From NCBI RefSeq assembly GCF_017744435.1, contig NZ_JAGIBG010000006.1:62001-126000 (forward strand): DNA of 64,000 nt, read 5' to 3'. This DNA comes from Pseudomonas sp. (lineage in GTDB: Bacteria; Pseudomonadota; Gammaproteobacteria; Pseudomonadales; Pseudomonadaceae). The notes under the pieces were generated by a model. That model saw only the letters and a program-made list of their open reading frames with translations, had not been told where the DNA came from and searched no databases. Position 1 is the stretch's first letter, and each line of letters opens with the position of its first letter. Shown piece after piece: positions 16,180 through 26,149 of the stretch. Made by a program: the position numbers and the translations under genes.

Positions 16180-17910
16180 TCAACCTTTCACAGGCGCAAC
16201 GGCCAACTCCACCCGCTCGCTCTTCTTGATCACTGCATACACCAGTGCCGTCACCAGGCTCCCCGCCACAATCGCCAGCAGATACAACAGCGCATGGTTG
16301 ATCGCATTGGGGATCAGCAACACGAACAGCCCGCCATGGGGCGCCATCAGCTTGCAGCCGAAGTACATCGACAGCGCACCGGTCAAGGCGCCACCGGCGA
16401 TGCTCGCCGGGATCACCCGCAGTGGGTCCTTGGCCGCGAACGGGATCGCCCCTTCGGAGATGAAGCACAGCCCCAGCGCCAACGCCGCCTTGCCCGCCTC
16501 GCGCTCGCTCTGGGCGAACTTGCGCCGGGCGAGGAAGGTGGCGATGCCCAGGCCGATCGGCGGCACCATGCCGGCGGCCATGGTCGCCGCCATCGGCGCA
16601 TAGCTGGAGGACGCCAGCAGCCCCACCGAGAAGGCATAGGCGGCCTTGTTGATCGGCCCGCCGAGGTCGACGCACATCATCCCGCCCAGCAGCAGCCCGA
16701 GCAGGATGGCGTTGGTGGTGCCCATGCTGTCGAGGAAGTGCGTCAGCCCTTCGAGCATGGCCGCCACCGGCTGGCCGACCACGTAGATCATCACCAGGCC
16801 GGTGAACAGGCTGGCCAGCAACGGGATGATCAGGATCGGCTTGAGCGCATCCAGGCTGCTCGGCAGGCGCGCCCAGCGGGCGATGGCCTTGGCGCTGTAG
16901 CCGGCGAGAAAGCCGGCGACGATGCCACCGATGAAGCCGGCACCCAAGGTGCTGGCCAGCAGGCCGCCGATCATCCCCGGCGCCAGGCCCGGGCGGTCGG
17001 CGATGGACCAGGCGATGTAACCGGCGAGCAGCGGCACCATCAGCTTGAACGCCGCCTCGCCGCCGATCTGCATCAGCGCGGCGGGCAAGGTGCCCGGCTC
17101 CTTGTAGGCTTCGATGCCGAAGACAAACGACAGGGCAATCAGCAAACCGCCGGCCACCACCATCGGCAGCATGAATGAAACACCGGTCAGCAAGTGCTTG
17201 TAGACACCGGTTTTCTCAGCCTTGGCCGGTGCCGCTGATGCAGCATCCGCAACACTTTCGACCTTGGCCTCGACCAAGGCTTTTTCCAGGGTCGCACGCG
17301 CCTGCTTGAGGGCGATACCGGTGCCGCAACGGTAGATACGCTTGCCGGCAAAGCGCGCCGTCGGCACCTCGATGTCAGCGGCCAGCAGCACCACATCGGC
17401 ATCGGCAATGGCCTGGGCCGACAGCGGGTTGCGCGCGCCGACCGAGCCCTGGGTCTCGACGGTGAGCTGGTAATCCAGCTGTTGTGCCGCCTGTTGCAAG
17501 GCTTCGGCAGCCATGAAGGTATGTGCCACGCCCGTCGGGCAGGCGGTGACCGCAACAATCCGTACCGCCGCTGCAAGCACCTCGCTGGGAGCCTGGGCGG
17601 CCAGCACTTCGGCCTTGCCCGCCGCCTCGTCAAGGAAGCCTTCACGGTCGGCCAGGGCTTGCGCCGGGGTGCTCTGGTACAGGCGCTTGCCGTCGAAGCG
17701 CGCCAGGTCCACCGGGCCGGTGCTGACTACCAGCACCCAATCGGCCTCGGCGATCTGCGCAGGCGTCAGCTGGCGTTCGGGATGCTCGGCATCCTGCACT
17801 TCGACACTGGTGCTCCAGCCGCGGCGCTGGGCCGCAGCCGCCAGCAGGCGGGCGCTGAGCACGCTGGACACCTGCCCGTTGGGGCAGGCGGTGACTATGG
17901 CGATGTTCAT
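16180..17910 (-). CDS. fruA: PTS fructose-specific EIIBC component
   Basis: This 576-residue inner-membrane permease takes up fructose and phosphorylates it to fructose-1-phosphate. It has two tandem EIIB-type domains: the first with Cys9 in IVTACPNGQVSS, the second with Cys124 in VTACPTGVAHTFMAA, which is the expected phospho-acceptor. The EIIC domain follows from about residue 230, with eight or more membrane segments (SFMLPMVVAGGLLIAL onward). ATG 17910 has AGAGGG 6 nt upstream and overlaps the fruK stop (ATGA). A TTG two codons earlier is less likely. This is the last gene of the fruBKA operon, and its phosphate comes from FruB. Confidence 0.95.
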   Translation of the reverse strand: MNIAIVTACPNGQVSSVLSARLLAAAAQRRGWSTSVEVQDAEHPERQLTPAQIAEADWVLVVSTGPVDLARFDGKRLYQSTPAQALADREGFLDEAAGKAEVLAAQAPSEVLAAAVRIVAVTACPTGVAHTFMAAEALQQAAQQLDYQLTVETQGSVGARNPLSAQAIADADVVLLAADIEVPTARFAGKRIYRCGTGIALKQARATLEKALVEAKVESVADAASAAPAKAEKTGVYKHLLTGVSFMLPMVVAGGLLIALSFVFGIEAYKEPGTLPAALMQIGGEAAFKLMVPLLAGYIAWSIADRPGLAPGMIGGLLASTLGAGFIGGIVAGFLAGYSAKAIARWARLPSSLDALKPILIIPLLASLFTGLVMIYVVGQPVAAMLEGLTHFLDSMGTTNAILLGLLLGGMMCVDLGGPINKAAYAFSVGLLASSSYAPMAATMAAGMVPPIGLGIATFLARRKFAQSEREAGKAALALGLCFISEGAIPFAAKDPLRVIPASIAGGALTGALSMYFGCKLMAPHGGLFVLLIPNAINHALLYLLAIVAGSLVTALVYAVIKKSERVELAVAPVKG

Positions 17911-18854
17911 CGGCAACCCTCTTGTTGTTCTGTCAGTTGCACGGCGGCTTCAAGGCGCACCAGCTGCTCACGGTCGCAGATGCCGAAGCCGACCTGGGTC
18001 ACGGCTTGCGCGGCGATGGCCGTGGCGCGGCGCAATGTCTGCTGCGGGCATTCCGCTGCCAGCAGGCCGTGGACCATACCGGCGACCAGCGAATCACCCG
18101 CGCCCACGGTACTGGCTACCCGCACCTGGGGCGGGCGCGCCTGCAGCGCCAGGCCCGCGGCGAACCAGCTGACGCCCTGCTCGCCCGCCGACACCACCAC
18201 GTGCTCGACCCCACTGGCCAGCAGTTGCTCGGCAGCAGCGCGCTGCTCGGCGCTGGTCTGCACGGCCAGGCCCAGCACTTCGCCCAGCTCTTCGGTATTG
18301 GGTTTGACCAGCCAAGGGGCACTCTGCAGACCGGCACGCAACGCCTCGCCGCTGCTGTCGAGGGCCACTTTGAGCCCTTGCACCTGCAACTGCTCGAGCA
18401 GCTGGCGGAACCACTCCGGGCTTATGCCACGCGGCAGGCTGCCCGCGACCACCACCGCGTCGTGCCCCGGCGCCACTTGCTGCAGGCGGTGCAGCAGCTC
18501 GGCGCGGGCGGCTTCGTCGACCTCCGGCCCCTGGCCGTTGATGTCGGTGACCCGACCATCGGCCTCGACCAGCTTGAGGTTGCTGCGGGTTTCACCGGCC
18601 ACCCGCACGAAGCAGTCGGCAAACCCGCGCCGGGCGATCAACGCCTCGAACGGTTGCGGGTTGTCGCGGCCCAGGAAGCCCCCGACAGTAACGCTGTGGC
18701 CCAGATCGGCCAGCACCTGGGCCACGTTCAGGCCTTTGCCCGCAGCGTGACTTTGCTGAGCCTGGGCGCGGTTGACATGCCCGGGGCGCAAAGTGTCGAG
18801 GCTGACGGTGATGTCCAGCGCCGGGTTCAGGGTCAGGGTGAGGATCTTGGCCAT
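17907..18854 (-). CDS. fruK: 1-phosphofructokinase
   Basis: This 315-residue PfkB-family kinase converts fructose-1-phosphate to fructose-1,6-bisphosphate. The N-terminal ILTLTLNPALDITVSL and the C-terminal anion-hole and catalytic-base motif STVGAGDSLVAGM are present, and the length is normal. It starts immediately after the fruB stop (the codons abut) and ends in a 4-nt overlap with fruA. By controlling the pool of fructose-1-phosphate, the enzyme indirectly sets FruR activity. Confidence 0.96.
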   Translation of the reverse strand: MAKILTLTLNPALDITVSLDTLRPGHVNRAQAQQSHAAGKGLNVAQVLADLGHSVTVGGFLGRDNPQPFEALIARRGFADCFVRVAGETRSNLKLVEADGRVTDINGQGPEVDEAARAELLHRLQQVAPGHDAVVVAGSLPRGISPEWFRQLLEQLQVQGLKVALDSSGEALRAGLQSAPWLVKPNTEELGEVLGLAVQTSAEQRAAAEQLLASGVEHVVVSAGEQGVSWFAAGLALQARPPQVRVASTVGAGDSLVAGMVHGLLAAECPQQTLRRATAIAAQAVTQVGFGICDREQLVRLEAAVQLTEQQEGCR

Positions 18855-21707
18855 TCAGTAACGCTCCACCAGCGCGCGAACCGCCGCGGCGCTGTCCTGT
18901 TGCAAGGCCTCGCGCGCCAGGGCGCGGGCCGTTTGGTGATCAGCCTGGCGCACCAGGGCTTTGACTTCGGCAATGCTGCGGGCGGCCACGCTCAGTTCGT
19001 CCACATCCAGCCCCAGCAGCACGGCCACCGCCTGCGGGTCGGCGGCCAGTTCGCCGCACACGCCTACCCACTTGCCCTCAGCGTGAGCCGCGCGCACGGT
19101 CATGTCGATCAGGCTCAGCACCGCCGGGTGCAGGCCATCGGCCTGGGCAGACAGGCTCGGGTGGCCACGGTCGATGGCCAGGGTGTACTGGGTCAGGTCG
19201 TTGGTACCGATGCTGAAGAAGTCCACTTCACGGGCCAGCTGCGGCGCCAGCAAGGCGGCGGACGGCACCTCGACCATGATCCCGACCTGCAGGTCAGCGA
19301 CCGGGGTTTCCAGGCGCAGGCGCTCGACCATGGCCCGCGCCTCACGCCATTCGTGAATTTGCCCGACCATGGGGAACATGATGCGCAGGGGCCGCTGATC
19401 GGCGGCACGCAGCAGGGCGCGCAACTGGTCTTCCATGATCTGCGGGCGTTGCAGGGTCAGGCGCACGCCGCGCACGCCGAGAAACGGGTTTTCTTCGGCG
19501 TCTATCGGCCAGTACGGCAACGGTTTGTCGCCCCCCACATCGAGGGTACGCACCACCAGTGGCCGGCCGCCGAGGCCGTCGAGTACGCGGCGGTACTCCG
19601 CTTCCTGGGTAGCGACATCGGGTGCCTGGGAGTGGGCCATGAAGATCAGTTCGGTGCGCAGCAGGCCAACGCCTTCGGCGCCCTGCTCCACCACCTTGTC
19701 GATGCCGCTGCTTTCGCCGATGTTGGCGAACACTTCGATGGCATGGCCATCGCGGGTCACTGCCGGTTCATGGCGCTGGGCCCAGGCGGCTTGCAGGCGT
19801 TGTTCGCGCCGGTCGCGTTCGGCCAGGGCGCGTTGCAGCTCGTCGGCGGGCGGTGCGACGCTGACCACGCCGCGCTGGCCGTCGAGCAGCAGCGGTGTGC
19901 CGGAAGCGAGCAGCAGGATCGCCGGGCCCGCACCGACCACCGCCGGGATGCCCAGGGCACGGGCGACGATCGCGCTGTGCGCGGTGGCACCGCCGTGAGC
20001 CGTGACGATGCCGGCGACACGGGCCGGGTCCAGGCGGGCGACATCGGAAGGGCCGACTTCGCCCATGACCAGCACATAGGGTTGTTCCGGCTCGGCCTGG
20101 GCCTGCACGCCGCACAGCTGGGCCAGCACCCGGCGACCAATGTCGCGCAGGTCGGCAGCGCGCTCGGCCAGCAGGGCATCGTGCAGCGCTTCCTGCTGGC
20201 GCGCTGCGGCTTCGATCACCGCCATCCAGGCCGCCGCCGCGCTTTCGCCCTGAGCCAGGCGAGCGTCGACATCGTCGCTCAGGGCCGGGTCGGCGAGCAT
20301 TTCCTGGTGGGTGACGAAAATCTCGCCAATCGACTTGTCGCTGCGCTGCACCAGCGCCTGCAATTCGCCATTCACGGCATTCAGCGCGTCGCGCAGCTTC
20401 AGGCGCTCCTGGGCGGGCGACTCGCCGCGCAGCGGATAATCGATATCGCGCTCGACGCAGACATGCGCCGGCCCACTGGCGATCCCCGGCGATGCACTGA
20501 CGCCCTGGATGTGGCTGCCCGCAGCAGGCGCCTGGACTGCCACGGCGGTGCCGGCAACGTCCGCTGTGGTGGTCTGCACCAGCGGCTCGACCTCTTCGCC
20601 CAGGCCTTGCTCGATGGCGGCCAGCAGCACGGGCAAGGCATCGCCGGCAATCGATGGTTCAGCGCTCAGCTCAAGTTCCTGGCCACGGCGAGCACCGAGG
20701 CTGAGCAGCTTGCTCAGGCTCTTGATCGAAACCGCCGGCTGCGCACTGTCGAGCACCCGCACGCGAATTTCGCCCTCGAAGCCCTTGGCCAGTTGCGCCA
20801 GCACCTTCGCCGGGCGGGCATGCAGCCCATGCGGGTTGGCCAGCACGATACGCGCAGTGGGCCAGTCAACCGGTGCCTCACCGCCCAGCACTTCGAGTAC
20901 CGCGCGGCTGCTGGTGGCCTGGTAGAGCGTTTGCCCACGGCCTTCGATCAGCACTTCGCACAGGCGTTCGAGCAGCGCCTGGTGGGCCGCGCCGAGGCTC
21001 GCCAGGCAGAACAGGCCATTGAGCGGCTGGTCGCGATAGCGCAGGGGCTGCTGCGGGGTGATGAAGGCGAGGCCGGGTTGGCGCACCTGGCGCTCGCTGT
21101 GCAGCCACCACAGGCCCTCGCCCAGTGGCAAGGGGTCGGCCTGTTGCAGCACGGCCGCGAAGCCGCTGTCGACGCAACCGGCGCGCTGCAGCAGTCGCGC
21201 ACCGCGCCAGGCCAGCTCATCGAAATCTTCAGCCGGCAGGTTCAGGCCGACCAGTTGCGCGTCCAGCGCCAGTTCCTGCGGCGCACCTTGCAGCAGCTTG
21301 AGCAATGCCTCGGCAGAGCCGGCCCGGCGCAATGCCTCGGCCAGGTCGGTTTCGCCGAGGGCGCGGGTCAGCAGTTGCAGCAGGCGCAGGTGTTCGTCGG
21401 AACGGGCGGCGATGCCGATGGCCAGGTAGACGATCTGGCCATCTCCCCAATCCACGCCTTCGGGGAACTGCAGCAAGCGCACGCCGGTGGCGAATACCAG
21501 TTCGCGGGTCTGCGGGGTGCCGTGAGGGATGGCGATGCCCTGGCCAAGGAACGTCGAGCCTTGCGCTTCACGCGCCTGCAGGCCTTCGAGATAACCTTCG
21601 GCAACCAGGCCGTCGGCTACCAGCTGATCCGCCAGCAGGCGCAACGCCTCGGCCTTGTCGACGGCCTTCTGGCCCATGGCTATCTGCTCTTTGGCGAGCT
21701 CGAGCAT
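18855..21707 (-). CDS. fruB: Fructose PTS multiphosphoryl transfer protein (EIIA-HPr-EI)
   Basis: This 950-residue fused phosphocarrier passes phosphate from PEP to FruA. The EIIA domain occupies about residues 1-150 with His62 in GIAIPHGTPQT. The HPr domain is at about 285-370 with His296 in NPHGLHARPAK. Enzyme I starts near residue 400 with His577 in HGGATAHSAIVARALG and ends in the PEP-binding barrel (GTNDLTQYTLA). This is the FPr architecture with its own EI, so the sugar PTS does not depend on a separate EI. ATG 21707 follows AAGGAGAAGG. Transcription starts about 115 nt upstream from a promoter whose spacer contains the FruR operator. Confidence 0.96.
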   Translation of the reverse strand: MLELAKEQIAMGQKAVDKAEALRLLADQLVADGLVAEGYLEGLQAREAQGSTFLGQGIAIPHGTPQTRELVFATGVRLLQFPEGVDWGDGQIVYLAIGIAARSDEHLRLLQLLTRALGETDLAEALRRAGSAEALLKLLQGAPQELALDAQLVGLNLPAEDFDELAWRGARLLQRAGCVDSGFAAVLQQADPLPLGEGLWWLHSERQVRQPGLAFITPQQPLRYRDQPLNGLFCLASLGAAHQALLERLCEVLIEGRGQTLYQATSSRAVLEVLGGEAPVDWPTARIVLANPHGLHARPAKVLAQLAKGFEGEIRVRVLDSAQPAVSIKSLSKLLSLGARRGQELELSAEPSIAGDALPVLLAAIEQGLGEEVEPLVQTTTADVAGTAVAVQAPAAGSHIQGVSASPGIASGPAHVCVERDIDYPLRGESPAQERLKLRDALNAVNGELQALVQRSDKSIGEIFVTHQEMLADPALSDDVDARLAQGESAAAAWMAVIEAAARQQEALHDALLAERAADLRDIGRRVLAQLCGVQAQAEPEQPYVLVMGEVGPSDVARLDPARVAGIVTAHGGATAHSAIVARALGIPAVVGAGPAILLLASGTPLLLDGQRGVVSVAPPADELQRALAERDRREQRLQAAWAQRHEPAVTRDGHAIEVFANIGESSGIDKVVEQGAEGVGLLRTELIFMAHSQAPDVATQEAEYRRVLDGLGGRPLVVRTLDVGGDKPLPYWPIDAEENPFLGVRGVRLTLQRPQIMEDQLRALLRAADQRPLRIMFPMVGQIHEWREARAMVERLRLETPVADLQVGIMVEVPSAALLAPQLAREVDFFSIGTNDLTQYTLAIDRGHPSLSAQADGLHPAVLSLIDMTVRAAHAEGKWVGVCGELAADPQAVAVLLGLDVDELSVAARSIAEVKALVRQADHQTARALAREALQQDSAAAVRALVERY

Positions 21708-21763
21708 GACCTTCTCCTTTTGCAGCCCCGGCTTGGTTTTGATGCCGGGTACTGAGGTATTGT

Positions 21764-21776
21764 TGTGATATTCACA
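21764..21776. promoter_or_regulatory. Short palindrome in the fruB leader
   Basis: TGTGA-TAT-TCACA, a perfect 13-nt inverted repeat 57 nt upstream of fruB. The half-sites match CRP half-sites, but the spacing (3 rather than 6) does not fit CRP. It could be an operator or a small hairpin in the fruB leader. Confidence 0.3.
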
Positions 21777-21827
21777 GAATCAGCCAGTTCGACAGCCTTG
21801 CACGCACGGCAGTCGAGGCAGAAAAAT

Positions 21828-21856
21828 TTAATAGCTGAAACGTTTAATCTGACCAA
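21828..21856 (-). promoter_or_regulatory. fruBKA promoter
   Basis: On the minus strand a TTGGTC -35 (21851-21856) and a TATTAA -10 (21828-21833) are 17 nt apart. The FruR operator lies inside the spacer, ideal for repression. Confidence 0.6.
21836..21847. promoter_or_regulatory. FruR (Cra) operator
   Basis: The plus strand reads TGAAACGTTTAA, i.e. TTAAACGTTTCA on the minus strand. This is the P. putida Cra/FruR operator word as I recall it from published work. It sits between divergent fruB and fruR. Fructose-1-phosphate is the known effector that releases FruR. Confidence 0.85.
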
Positions 21857-22005
21857 GCGGCCACGTTACTCGATAATCTTCCGAGGAAAAAGCCCCATCC
21901 TGTCGGACAATTGCGACAATGGTCGCCTGCGCGTGGCGGCCAACACGGGTCAAACTACCCGGTCCTGGTTCCGTAGCCAGTCCCGGTAATAACAAGGAAA
22001 ATTCG

Positions 22006-23001
22006 GTGAAACTCAGCGATATCGCCCGTCTGGCCGGTGTGTCAGTGACCACTGCCAGTTATGTCATCAATGGCAAGGCCGAACAGCAGCGCATCAGCAA
22101 CAGCACTGTCGAGCGGGTGCGCGCGGTGGTCGAGGCCCATGGCTTCACCCCCAACCCGCAAGCAGCCGGCCTGCGCAGCCGACACACCCGCACCTTGGGC
22201 TTCATTCTCCCGGATCTGGAGAACCCCAGCTATGCCCGCATCGCCAAACAGCTCGAGCAAGGCGCCCGCGCCCGTGGCTACCAGCTGCTGATTGCCAGCA
22301 GCGACGACCAGCCCGACAGTGAGCGCCAGTTGCAGCAGCTGTTCCGCGCCCGCCGTTGTGATGCCCTGTTCGTCGCCAGCTGCCTGCCACCGGAGGACGA
22401 CAGCTACCGTGAGCTGCAGGACAAGGGCCTGCCGGTGATCGCCATCGACCGGCGCCTGGACCCGGCACACTTCTGCTCGGTGATCAGCGACGACCGCGAT
22501 GCCAGCCGCCAGCTGGCCGATAGCCTGCTGGCCACCGCGCCGAAAAGCATCGCGCTGATCGGTGCCCGCCCGGAGCTGTCGGTCAGCCAGGCCCGCGCCG
22601 GTGGTTTCGACGAAGCCATGCAAGGTTTCGGCGGCGTGGTCCGCCGCTATCAGGGCGAGGGCTTCAGCCGTGAATGCGGCCAACGCCTGATGCAGCAGCT
22701 GATCGACGAACAAGGCGGCTTGCCGGATGCCCTGGTGACCACCTCCTACGTGCTGCTGCAGGGGGTATTCGATACCTTGCAGGCGCGCCCGGCCGATTCG
22801 CGCCAGCTGCACCTGGGCACCTTCGGTGACAACCAGTTGCTCGACTTCCTGCCACTGCCGGTCAACGCCATGGCCCAGCAGCACGGCCTGATCGCCGCCA
22901 CCGCGCTGGAGCTGGCCCTGGCCGCCATCGAAGAAAAGCGCTACGAGCCCGGCGTGCACGCCATTGGCCGGACCTTCAAGCAACGCATCAGCGCGGCCTG
23001 A
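22006..23001 (+). CDS. fruR: Fructose repressor FruR (Cra), LacI family
   Basis: This 331-residue LacI-family regulator has an N-terminal helix-turn-helix and hinge (LSDIARLAGVSVTTASYVIN, then NPQAAGLRSRHTRTLGFILP) and a periplasmic-binding-protein-like effector domain. It represses the divergent fruBKA operon and is released by fructose-1-phosphate. The GTG at 22006 is preferred because it is preceded by AAGGAAA and gives the canonical VKLSDIARLAG start. The open frame further upstream is not expected to be translated. The tatD-like gene follows 2 nt after the stop and is presumably co-transcribed. Confidence 0.94.
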   Translation: MKLSDIARLAGVSVTTASYVINGKAEQQRISNSTVERVRAVVEAHGFTPNPQAAGLRSRHTRTLGFILPDLENPSYARIAKQLEQGARARGYQLLIASSDDQPDSERQLQQLFRARRCDALFVASCLPPEDDSYRELQDKGLPVIAIDRRLDPAHFCSVISDDRDASRQLADSLLATAPKSIALIGARPELSVSQARAGGFDEAMQGFGGVVRRYQGEGFSRECGQRLMQQLIDEQGGLPDALVTTSYVLLQGVFDTLQARPADSRQLHLGTFGDNQLLDFLPLPVNAMAQQHGLIAATALELALAAIEEKRYEPGVHAIGRTFKQRISAA

Positions 23002-23003
23002 CC

Positions 23004-23780
23004 ATGCGCCTGATCGACACCCACACCCACCTGGACTTCCCCGACTTCGACGCCGACCGCCCGCGCCTGCTGGCCAACGCGGCGGCGCGTGGGGTGGAGC
23101 GCTTGGTGGTTCTGGGGGTGTACCAGGCGAATTTCCAGCGGGTGTGGGACCTGGCCTGCGCGGAAGGCAACGTGCATGCGGCGCTGGGGCTGCACCCGAT
23201 CTACCTGGAGCAGCACCGGCCGGAGCATCTGACGCAACTGCGCGACTGGCTGGAGCGCCTGCAAGGTGATCCACGGCTGTGCGCAGTCGGCGAGTTCGGC
23301 CTGGACTACTACCTCGAAACGCTGGACAAGGAACGCCAGCAGGCACTGTTTGAAGCGCAGCTGCAGATGGCCTGCGACTTCGCGCTGCCAGCCCTGTTGC
23401 ATGTGCGTCGCAGCCATGCCCAGGTGATTGCCACGCTCAAGCGCTACAAGCCGGTACGGGCGGGGGTGATCCATGCCTTTGCCGGCAGTTACGAAGAGGC
23501 GCGCGAGTACATCAAGCTGGGCTTCCGACTTGGCCTGGGCGGTGCAGCGACCTGGCCGCAGGCGTTGCGCCTGCGCAAGACTCTGCCGCGCCTGCCGCTG
23601 GAAAGCATCGTGCTGGAGACCGATTCGCCAGACATGGCCCCGGCGATGTTTGCCGGCCAGCGCAACAGCCCGGAGCATCTGCCGGAGATTGCCGAAGCGC
23701 TGGCCGAGCTGATGGGCATCGAGGCTGAGGAACTGGCTGAGGCCAGCAGCCGTAATGCCTGTGAGCTTTTTGGCTGGTAG
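23004..23780 (+). CDS. TatD-family metal-dependent hydrolase
   Basis: This 258-residue TIM-barrel hydrolase has the metal-binding DTHTHLDFPDFD motif at the N-terminus, AVGEFGLDYY in the middle, a His in ALLHVRRSH and in IHAFAG, and the C-terminal LETDSPDM. TatD proteins are Mg-dependent 3'-5' DNA/RNA exonucleases or related hydrolases in DNA repair and turnover. This may be a YjjV-type member. It starts 2 nt after fruR, probably only an operon of convenience. Confidence 0.88.
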   Translation: MRLIDTHTHLDFPDFDADRPRLLANAAARGVERLVVLGVYQANFQRVWDLACAEGNVHAALGLHPIYLEQHRPEHLTQLRDWLERLQGDPRLCAVGEFGLDYYLETLDKERQQALFEAQLQMACDFALPALLHVRRSHAQVIATLKRYKPVRAGVIHAFAGSYEEAREYIKLGFRLGLGGAATWPQALRLRKTLPRLPLESIVLETDSPDMAPAMFAGQRNSPEHLPEIAEALAELMGIEAEELAEASSRNACELFGW

Positions 23781-23784
23781 TACT

Positions 23785-23880
23785 GGCCCATTCGCGGGTA
23801 AACCCGCTTCCACATGATCATCACAGGGTCTGAAACCTGCATTTAACCTGTAGGAACGGGTTTACCCGCGAAGAGGCCGG
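23785..23880. repeat. REP inverted pair (R6)
   Basis: Arms TTCGCGGGTAAACCCGCTTC and GAACGGGTTTACCCGCGAAG face each other with about 35 nt between, at the convergent ends of the tatD-like and chemoreceptor genes. The variant carries TGTAGGAACGGG instead of GTGGGAGCGGG. Confidence 0.85.
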
Positions 23881-23902
23881 CACAGGCTACACAAGGCCGG
23901 CA

Positions 23903-25915
23903 TTAGACCCTGAACGCCCCGATCAGACGCTTCAACTCCACCACCTGCGTCGACAACGCCCGGCTGGCATCTTCGGTCTGGCAAGCGCCTTGGGTCGTAT
24001 CCTGCGCCGCCCGGTTGATCGCCACGATGTTGCGGTCGATGTCATGGGCCACCGCCGTCTGCTGCTCGACCGCTGCGGCGATCTGCTGGTTCTGCTCGAC
24101 GATGCCCCCTACCGCCCCAAGGATATTACCCAGCGCCTGTTGCACCTGGCGCGCTTCATCAACCGTACCTGCGGCCATCTGATGGCTGCTGCCCATTGCC
24201 CGTACCGCCTGCTCCACGCCGTCGCGCAGGCGCTGGATCATCTGCGCAATCTGCGCGGTGGAGTCCTGGGTACGCCGGGCCAGGGTACGCACTTCATCGG
24301 CCACCACGGCAAACCCTCGTCCCTGCTCACCGGCCCGCGCCGCTTCGATGGCCGCATTCAACGCCAGCAGATTGGTCTGCTCGGCAATGCTGCGAATCAC
24401 CTCCAGCACCTGGCCAATGGCCTGGCTGTCATCGGCCAGCCGATTGATCGCCAGCACGGTCTGGTCGATTTCCTCGGCGAGGCGACCGATGCTCTGTTGT
24501 TGGCTGGCCACCAGGGTACGGCCGTTGGCGCTTTCCAGGTTGACCTGCTGCGCGCCATTGGCCGCCAGCGCGGCACTGCGCGCCACCTCCTGCGCGGTGG
24601 CGCTCATCTGGTTCATTGCCGTGGCCACCTGCTCGATCTGTTCACGCTGGCCACTGACCGCCTGATTGCTCCGCGCCGACACCGCCAGCACCTGCCCGGC
24701 CTGCTCCTCGACGGCTACTACGGTGCGCCCGACCTGGTCGATCAGGCTGCGGATACGCCGTACGGTTTCACTGAAGCCCTGGCCCAACTCACCCAACTCA
24801 TCACGGCTATGCGCCTGGAAGCTGACCGTCATGTCGCCCGCGGCCACTTTGTCCATGGCACCGCCCAGCCGGCGCAAGGTGGCCCGGGTCGAGACATAGA
24901 AGCCGCCATACAAGTACAGGATCAGCACGAAAACACCGGCCAGCAGCGTGCCCAGGGCAAGCATGCGCAGGCGCTGCTCGGCCAGACGCTCCTGCAACTG
25001 CCCCTGCAGGTGCGCGAGCACCGCGTCGTTGAGGCGATAGGTCTGCGCCATCAGTTCGCTGACCTGCTGATAGAACGCCGGCCAAGGGGCATCGAGCGAT
25101 TCCGCCACCACCACCTGCTCCTCGAACAACGACGCAGCCTGCTTGACCGTCGCCTGGCTCGTAGCCGCCGAGCCCGCCAGACGGGTCTTGGCGGCCCGGT
25201 CCGCGGCCAGGGCTTCATCCAAGCGCAAGGCATAGTCGGCGCCCAGGCGATCGAGGCGCTGCAGCAGGTCTTCGAAACGTGCACTGCCAGCAGAGTCGAT
25301 GAACCCCCGGCCCAGTGCAACGGCGCCCATGGCCCGGCCCTCACCCAGGGCCTGGGTGACCTGCGCCGTGGCGCCCCCCAGCAGTTCGCTCAACTGGCGC
25401 ACTGACGCCTGGCTGTCCTGGCCCAGGCCGGACTGGCTGACCACCTGCTTGCCCAGTATCTGGGCCTGGGCCAGCAGTTTGTCGAACAGTGCAACCTTGT
25501 TCTGCAGCGACGACTCTGCCCGGGCACTGGTAAATGCGCTGGCCAACTCTTCGAGTTTGCCTTGTGGTACCGCCTCATCCCCTTGCAACGTGTGCAACTG
25601 TGCCTGGACCTTGTCCTGCAAGGCAGCGACACGCGCCTCCAGGTCCCCGGCCTGGCCCGACTGGCCGAGCACGGCATCGATCTGCAACAAGTTGCCAAGC
25701 GCCTCCAGGTCAGCGCGCAGGGTCAGGCTGTCCGCCAGCGGGGCAATGCCCTGCAACTCGGCGCGGGTGGCATGGAACTGCTGGTAGGCATCGCGCACCA
25801 GATAAAAGCTGGTGGCCAGCATGGGCAGGAAGAACAGGACGCTGATGAGGCTGAACTTCTGGCCGAAGCTCAGCCGATTCATCAAAGCGATGGCCGGGTA
25901 GAGCAGACGCTTCAC
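23903..25915 (-). CDS. Methyl-accepting chemotaxis protein
   Basis: This 670-residue receptor has TM1 near residues 19-40 ([20 protein letters not shown]), a long helical periplasmic domain of about 270 residues, TM2 ([20 protein letters not shown]), HAMP and the cytoplasmic signalling hairpin with the conserved tip [20 protein letters not shown]. The start is the GTG at 25915, which has GGAGGT five bases upstream. The longer frame (to 25957) has no comparable site. The ligand is unknown. The periplasmic helical-bundle composition (many Gln, Leu and Ala repeats) resembles large helical sensor modules rather than dCache. Confidence 0.9.
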   Translation of the reverse strand: MKRLLYPAIALMNRLSFGQKFSLISVLFFLPMLATSFYLVRDAYQQFHATRAELQGIAPLADSLTLRADLEALGNLLQIDAVLGQSGQAGDLEARVAALQDKVQAQLHTLQGDEAVPQGKLEELASAFTSARAESSLQNKVALFDKLLAQAQILGKQVVSQSGLGQDSQASVRQLSELLGGATAQVTQALGEGRAMGAVALGRGFIDSAGSARFEDLLQRLDRLGADYALRLDEALAADRAAKTRLAGSAATSQATVKQAASLFEEQVVVAESLDAPWPAFYQQVSELMAQTYRLNDAVLAHLQGQLQERLAEQRLRMLALGTLLAGVFVLILYLYGGFYVSTRATLRRLGGAMDKVAAGDMTVSFQAHSRDELGELGQGFSETVRRIRSLIDQVGRTVVAVEEQAGQVLAVSARSNQAVSGQREQIEQVATAMNQMSATAQEVARSAALAANGAQQVNLESANGRTLVASQQQSIGRLAEEIDQTVLAINRLADDSQAIGQVLEVIRSIAEQTNLLALNAAIEAARAGEQGRGFAVVADEVRTLARRTQDSTAQIAQMIQRLRDGVEQAVRAMGSSHQMAAGTVDEARQVQQALGNILGAVGGIVEQNQQIAAAVEQQTAVAHDIDRNIVAINRAAQDTTQGACQTEDASRALSTQVVELKRLIGAFRV

Positions 25916-26032
25916 GGGGCACCTCCATGGATTCTTGTTGTTCTGCAGAGATAGCACTAGGCCACTTGTATAACGCAGATCGAATCGGAGGTTTGTAACT
26001 TAAGGTTAACCAACAGCTAGCAGCGCCCTCAT

Positions 26033-26149
26033 TGTAGGAGCGGCCTTGTGTCGCAAAAGGGCCGCAACGCGGCCCCTGCAATTTGTGCGTTGCCCCTGAA
26101 AACCTGGGGCTGCTTTGCAGCCCTTTCGCGACACAAGGCCGCTCCTACA
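26033..26149. repeat. REP-like inverted pair (R7), TGTCGC variant
   Basis: Outer arms TGTAGGAGCGGCCTTGTGTC and the complement, inner palindromes GGGCCGCAACGCGGCCC and GGGCTGCTTTGCAGCCC. The TTGTGTCGC core differs from the other REP pairs in this window. It overlaps the last bases of ampE. Confidence 0.8.

Noticed and set aside
17922..21755. A 1277-codon open frame on the plus strand across fruK and fruB
   Set aside because: It is antisense to strongly recognised PTS genes. High GC at third positions keeps such shadow frames open, and its translation is low-complexity (Gln, His, Gly, Arg).
21764..21776. CRP/Vfr site in the fruB leader
   Set aside because: The half-sites are separated by 3 rather than 6 bases, so it does not fit CRP geometry. 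Kept only as an unexplained palindrome.
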